The position numbers and the translations under genes are program-made. The notes below the pieces were generated by a model, which was given only the letters and a program-made list of their open reading frames with translations, made no database searches and had not been told where the DNA came from. Source: Gammaproteobacteria bacterium (GTDB taxonomy: Bacteria; Pseudomonadota; Gammaproteobacteria; SZUA-229). Taken from it: 8,161 nucleotides of DNA. The stretch spans positions 1 to 8,161 of the forward strand of contig JAQICG010000094.1 in NCBI GenBank assembly GCA_027858635.1. The letters are read 5' to 3'. Below, one piece after another: positions 7,101-8,161 of this stretch (within the stretch, counting starts at the first letter, position 1; the number at the start of each line of letters is the position of its first letter).

Positions 7101-7841
7101 TCTTCTGCCGAGCTCGATCTTGAAATGTTCACGGTTGATTACTCTCAGTCAATAGGTCTTAGTCATTCAGGTTCTTTGGCACCAGGCCAGGGATTAGTTA
7201 ACTCGACCTTCGCTGGCTATGCTGCCTGCAGATATAATCAGATGAAGAGCGCAATAGTTTCAGGAATACAAGGCATTTCACCAAACGGAGAACTGTGTTC
7301 GACGCTACTAAGGTATTCACTTGACCACCCTGTTGTTGGTGCAGCTTTCGGTCCAATCGATGTAGTATCAAGCTTGGCTTGGGATGTTGATCCTACTGCT
7401 ATAACAGCGACAGTAGTTACAACTCTAGGTGGTGTAGCAACTGCTCCAGTGAGTGATAATCAGCCACCAGTTTGTAGCGCGGCAACTCCTTCAGTAGGGA
7501 CCTTATGGCCACCAGATCATAGTCTCGTACCAATTTCAATTAATGGTGTGACTGATCCAGAGGAGGATACGGTTGTTATTATAATAGTATCGGTTACACA
7601 AGACGAGCCACTGAATTATGTGGCAGATGGTGATACAGAGCCGGATGCTATTAATCAAACTGTAGATGTATTAATACGATCAGAACGTGCTGGTAATCGA
7701 AATGGACGCGTATATCAGATTCATTTTACGGCCGATGATGGTAATGGCGGAAGTTGTACTGGCAACGTACAAGTTGAAGTTCCGAACAGCAGCAATGGCA
7801 ATCCCGTTATTGATAATGGCCAGATATATAATTCATTATAG
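4113..7841 (+). CDS. Large secreted multidomain protein with four PKD domains
   Basis: A 1242-residue exported protein, probably a cell-surface or extracellular adhesive/substrate-binding partner of the lipase. I chose ATG 4113 over the in-frame TTG at 4098: GGAG at 4100-4103 lies 9 nt upstream, and the protein then begins with a clean signal peptide (MFRFKFILIIGLFSSSLFA, cut before QQEIS). Residues 20-150 are a beta domain. About 155-250 are Ig-like, with LDDGSVPDTQVGDGLYTG at about 199-216. About 255-370 and 375-498 are two copies of one module with DxNxDGxxD-type loops (264-272; 391-400) and a GPY(E/T)IS motif. 500-847 are four PKD domains (GGPY...WDFGDGS...HTY...GxYTVTLxVND), 87 residues each. 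848-1117 are unrecognised, with Cys1039 and Cys1062. 1118-1229 are a C-terminal domain (TLWPPDH at 1130-1136; Cys1121/Cys1215, a possible disulfide). No LPXTG, PEP-CTERM or transmembrane anchor is seen at the C-terminus. No catalytic motif is recognised. Confidence 0.9.
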   Translation: MFRFKFILIIGLFSSSLFAQQEISVPLGNRMYNVFELTSTASMQQFPVEVNSATALTIDIHTTVNPVNVTIEEPSGATFPSTSINSFTVGATETLPLGAFLFAEGVHKQAIVTNPASGTWLINVSLPAGISTTAGTITIIQTGGLQVGTIVTRPTYNVGDPVVIAIVAFDSGVPVLGASAEANIYQNGSELTPRTITLLDDGSVPDTQVGDGLYTGQISGLSSGDYLVEAVFQSGTARIAAGAQFEVIPPLGVITNNVTDTGIDTNSDGLFDRIDIDLEVDISSPGTYDLLVELKLYLKTILKGIQVVLPTGRSTQTVSFSAEEITKLIDGDGPYEISDVRLIRNADADGTQPTRMADRRIDLGSTQPYQLQQFQRPLTLILDSLTESAEDIDGNGKFDVLKVVLLADVLQTGAYTWSGSVKAPDGTTLATAGSSGILNSVGIYNLALSFEGAAIGAAGINGPYTISNFGIYGPPNAEALKLKVGQTAGYTASQFEGFVAPTANTGGPYFAIDGQSIVFDGSASSDPDADPLTYVWDFGDGSSASGVSPSHTYALAGMYTVTLIVNDGQLSSSPASTTVTVTPSNFAPTANPGGPYTGIDGQTIVFDGSASTDPDADPLTYAWTFGDDSSASGVSPSHVYALPGMYSVTLVVNDGLLDSLSTSTTVTVVLPNVAPIANAGGPYNGIVGTPIVFDGSISSDMNGDVLSFSWDFGDGSTGSGVSPSHIYTAEGIYTVTLIVNDSVFTSEQAISTSSVGPGNNVPVADPNGPYFGFINTPITFNGSMSNDLDGDLLVYTWDFGDGNTGTGINPNHTYSATGFYTVSLVVNDGISNSLSVSTSVSVNNIQIDNDVPYSDVGSWRVEVRAGGESRDGWLTAVGTPSGTQFNQAEIVYDYFTYVDIGAPGGAVQLSSTVTSGPEVITSGVGVDRVRSSGTFTGENGNSIDWSVDSTIEDGSNTMENAYTFTAQSGAIGRIRLWQYLDEDVLGAGNDVFFVRGSSAELDLEMFTVDYSQSIGLSHSGSLAPGQGLVNSTFAGYAACRYNQMKSAIVSGIQGISPNGELCSTLLRYSLDHPVVGAAFGPIDVVSSLAWDVDPTAITATVVTTLGGVATAPVSDNQPPVCSAATPSVGTLWPPDHSLVPISINGVTDPEEDTVVIIIVSVTQDEPLNYVADGDTEPDAINQTVDVLIRSERAGNRNGRVYQIHFTADDGNGGSCTGNVQVEVPNSSNGNPVIDNGQIYNSL
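5610..6653 (+). repeat. Four tandem 261-bp PKD-encoding units
   Basis: Equivalent codons, the APxAN/VPVAD starts, fall at 5610, 5871, 6132 and 6393, exactly 261 bp apart, so each unit is 87 codons with no net indel. Units 1 and 2 are the closest at DNA level, and GGTGTGAGTCCGAGTCAC is shared identically by both. Units 3 and 4 have drifted further (GGxxSxSxMNGD, and NxPVADPNGPY in place of NxAPxANxGGPY). Confidence 0.9.
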
Positions 7842-7865
7842 CTTAATAGTTCAGAAGTGCAGAAG

Positions 7866-8004
7866 TTCTGGGGACACAACACTTAATTATACTAACCTTC
7901 ACACATGGCTAGAATTGCAAGAGTTATCATACCTGAGAATTGAAAAAGAAAAGGTCTGAGCCGAAGTCTGATAATGCGGGTAATTAAGTATTGTGTCCCC
8001 AGAA
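7866..8004 (+). mobile_element. RAYT-derived MITE-like element, copy B, complete
   Basis: A 139-bp element bounded by 24-bp inverted repeats: 7866-7889 (TTCTGGGGACACAACACTTA...) and 7981-8004, with one mismatch (C at 7880). Inside, ATG at 7906 opens MARIARVIIPE, the N-terminus of a Y1/REP-associated tyrosine transposase, then hits TGA at codon 13. The C-terminal codons follow in another frame (LKKKRSEPKSDNAGN, stop just inside the right repeat). The catalytic body of the transposase is absent, so the element is non-autonomous. It lies 24 nt after the stop of the PKD gene. Its inverted repeats could form a long hairpin in the transcript, but no U-run follows, so I do not call a terminator. Confidence 0.75.
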
Positions 8005-8030
8005 TTATTAAGTATTGTGTCCCCAGAATT
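7983..8030 (+). repeat. 24-bp tandem duplication of the element's right terminus
   Basis: Two identical 24-bp units, each beginning ATTAAGTATTGTGTCCCCAG and ending AATT, occupy 7983-8006 and 8007-8030. The exact reverse complement of this unit is at 8127-8150, and a 21-bp identical core is at 1742-1762. Confidence 0.93.
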
Positions 8031-8051
8031 ATTAAAGATAAGATAGAGCAG

Positions 8052-8161
8052 ATGACAAATCGAAAAACTAGAGCAGGGCAGCCAGGACGACCTGAAATTG
8101 AAGAATTAGTAGAGAATTCTGGGCAGAATTCTGGGGACACAATACTTAATTATGCGTACTG
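8052..8161 (+). CDS. Partial ORF, hypothetical, runs off right edge
   Basis: Starting at ATG 8052, 36 codons are open to the window edge: MTNRKTRAGQPGRPEIEEL, then VENSGQNSGDTILNYAY. Only a weak GAG lies close upstream. The first 20 or so residues, basic and Gly/Pro-rich, come from the 96-bp non-repeat stretch 8031-8126. The later part (NSGDTILNY) is simply the element terminal repeat read through. It may be a gene start interrupted by another element copy, or a chance frame. I do not recognise a family. Confidence 0.25.
   Translation, partial: MTNRKTRAGQPGRPEIEELVENSGQNSGDTILNYAY
8127..8150 (-). repeat. Terminal inverted repeat, likely left end of a third element
   Basis: The exact reverse complement of the 24-bp unit at 7983-8006. 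Its orientation matches the left end of copy B (TTCTGGGGACACAAxACTTAATTAT), so a further related element, full or deleted, probably starts here and continues beyond the window. Confidence 0.6.

Noticed and set aside
7866..8004. Element hairpin as a Rho-independent terminator for the operon
   Set aside because: The stem arms are about 90 nt apart and neither end is followed by a U-run.
7983..8030. Tandem 24-bp repeats as a CRISPR array
   Set aside because: There is no spacer between the units, only two copies, and the sequence matches element termini elsewhere in the window.
7687..8140. Open frames 7687-7959 (+) and 7892-8140 (-)
   Set aside because: The first overlaps the end of the PKD gene in another frame and runs into repeat sequence. 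The second is an antisense reading of the tandem repeats.

Overview
The window looks like an accessory, insertion-rich stretch of a proteobacterial chromosome, probably gammaproteobacterial. That placement is an inference from the mix of element types (IS3 family, group II intron, deleted RAYT-type elements) and from a secreted lipase plus PKD-repeat protein; no phylogenetic marker is present.

Left third (1-1863): a stack of nested mobile DNA. An IS3-family element on the minus strand (orfA complete, orfB running off the left edge) has truncated a group II intron. Only the C-terminal maturase part and RNA domains V and VI of the intron survive (about 1116-1652, plus strand). Directly after the intron's 3' end lies a 98-bp remnant that encodes the first codons of a REP-associated tyrosine transposase (RAYT, Y1_Tnp-like) joined to its last codons. 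Abutting that is a 5' fragment of another transposase/integrase-like gene on the minus strand (1863-1714).

Middle (about 1937-7841): one compact plus-strand operon. A sigma70-like promoter with a palindrome in its spacer precedes a 33-codon TTG-start ORF with a strong Shine-Dalgarno. That ORF overlaps (ATGA) a 106-residue three-helix membrane protein. Then follow a 541-residue secreted alpha/beta-hydrolase (lipase/esterase type) and, overlapping its stop codon (TAATG), a 1242-residue secreted multidomain protein. The last protein has a duplicated Ca-loop module, four PKD domains of exactly 87 residues each, an unrecognised region and a C-terminal beta domain. The tight coupling suggests co-production of the enzyme and the large, probably adhesive or substrate-binding, exported protein; the substrate cannot be read from sequence.

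Right end (7842-8161): a second copy of the deleted RAYT element, complete here at about 139 bp with 24-bp terminal inverted repeats. Its right terminus is tandemly duplicated. A short partial ORF follows, and then an exact terminal repeat that probably begins a third element beyond the window. The two deleted copies are in direct orientation, about 95% identical over 98 bp, and carry the same internal deletion, so the operon sits between direct repeats of a MITE-like element.
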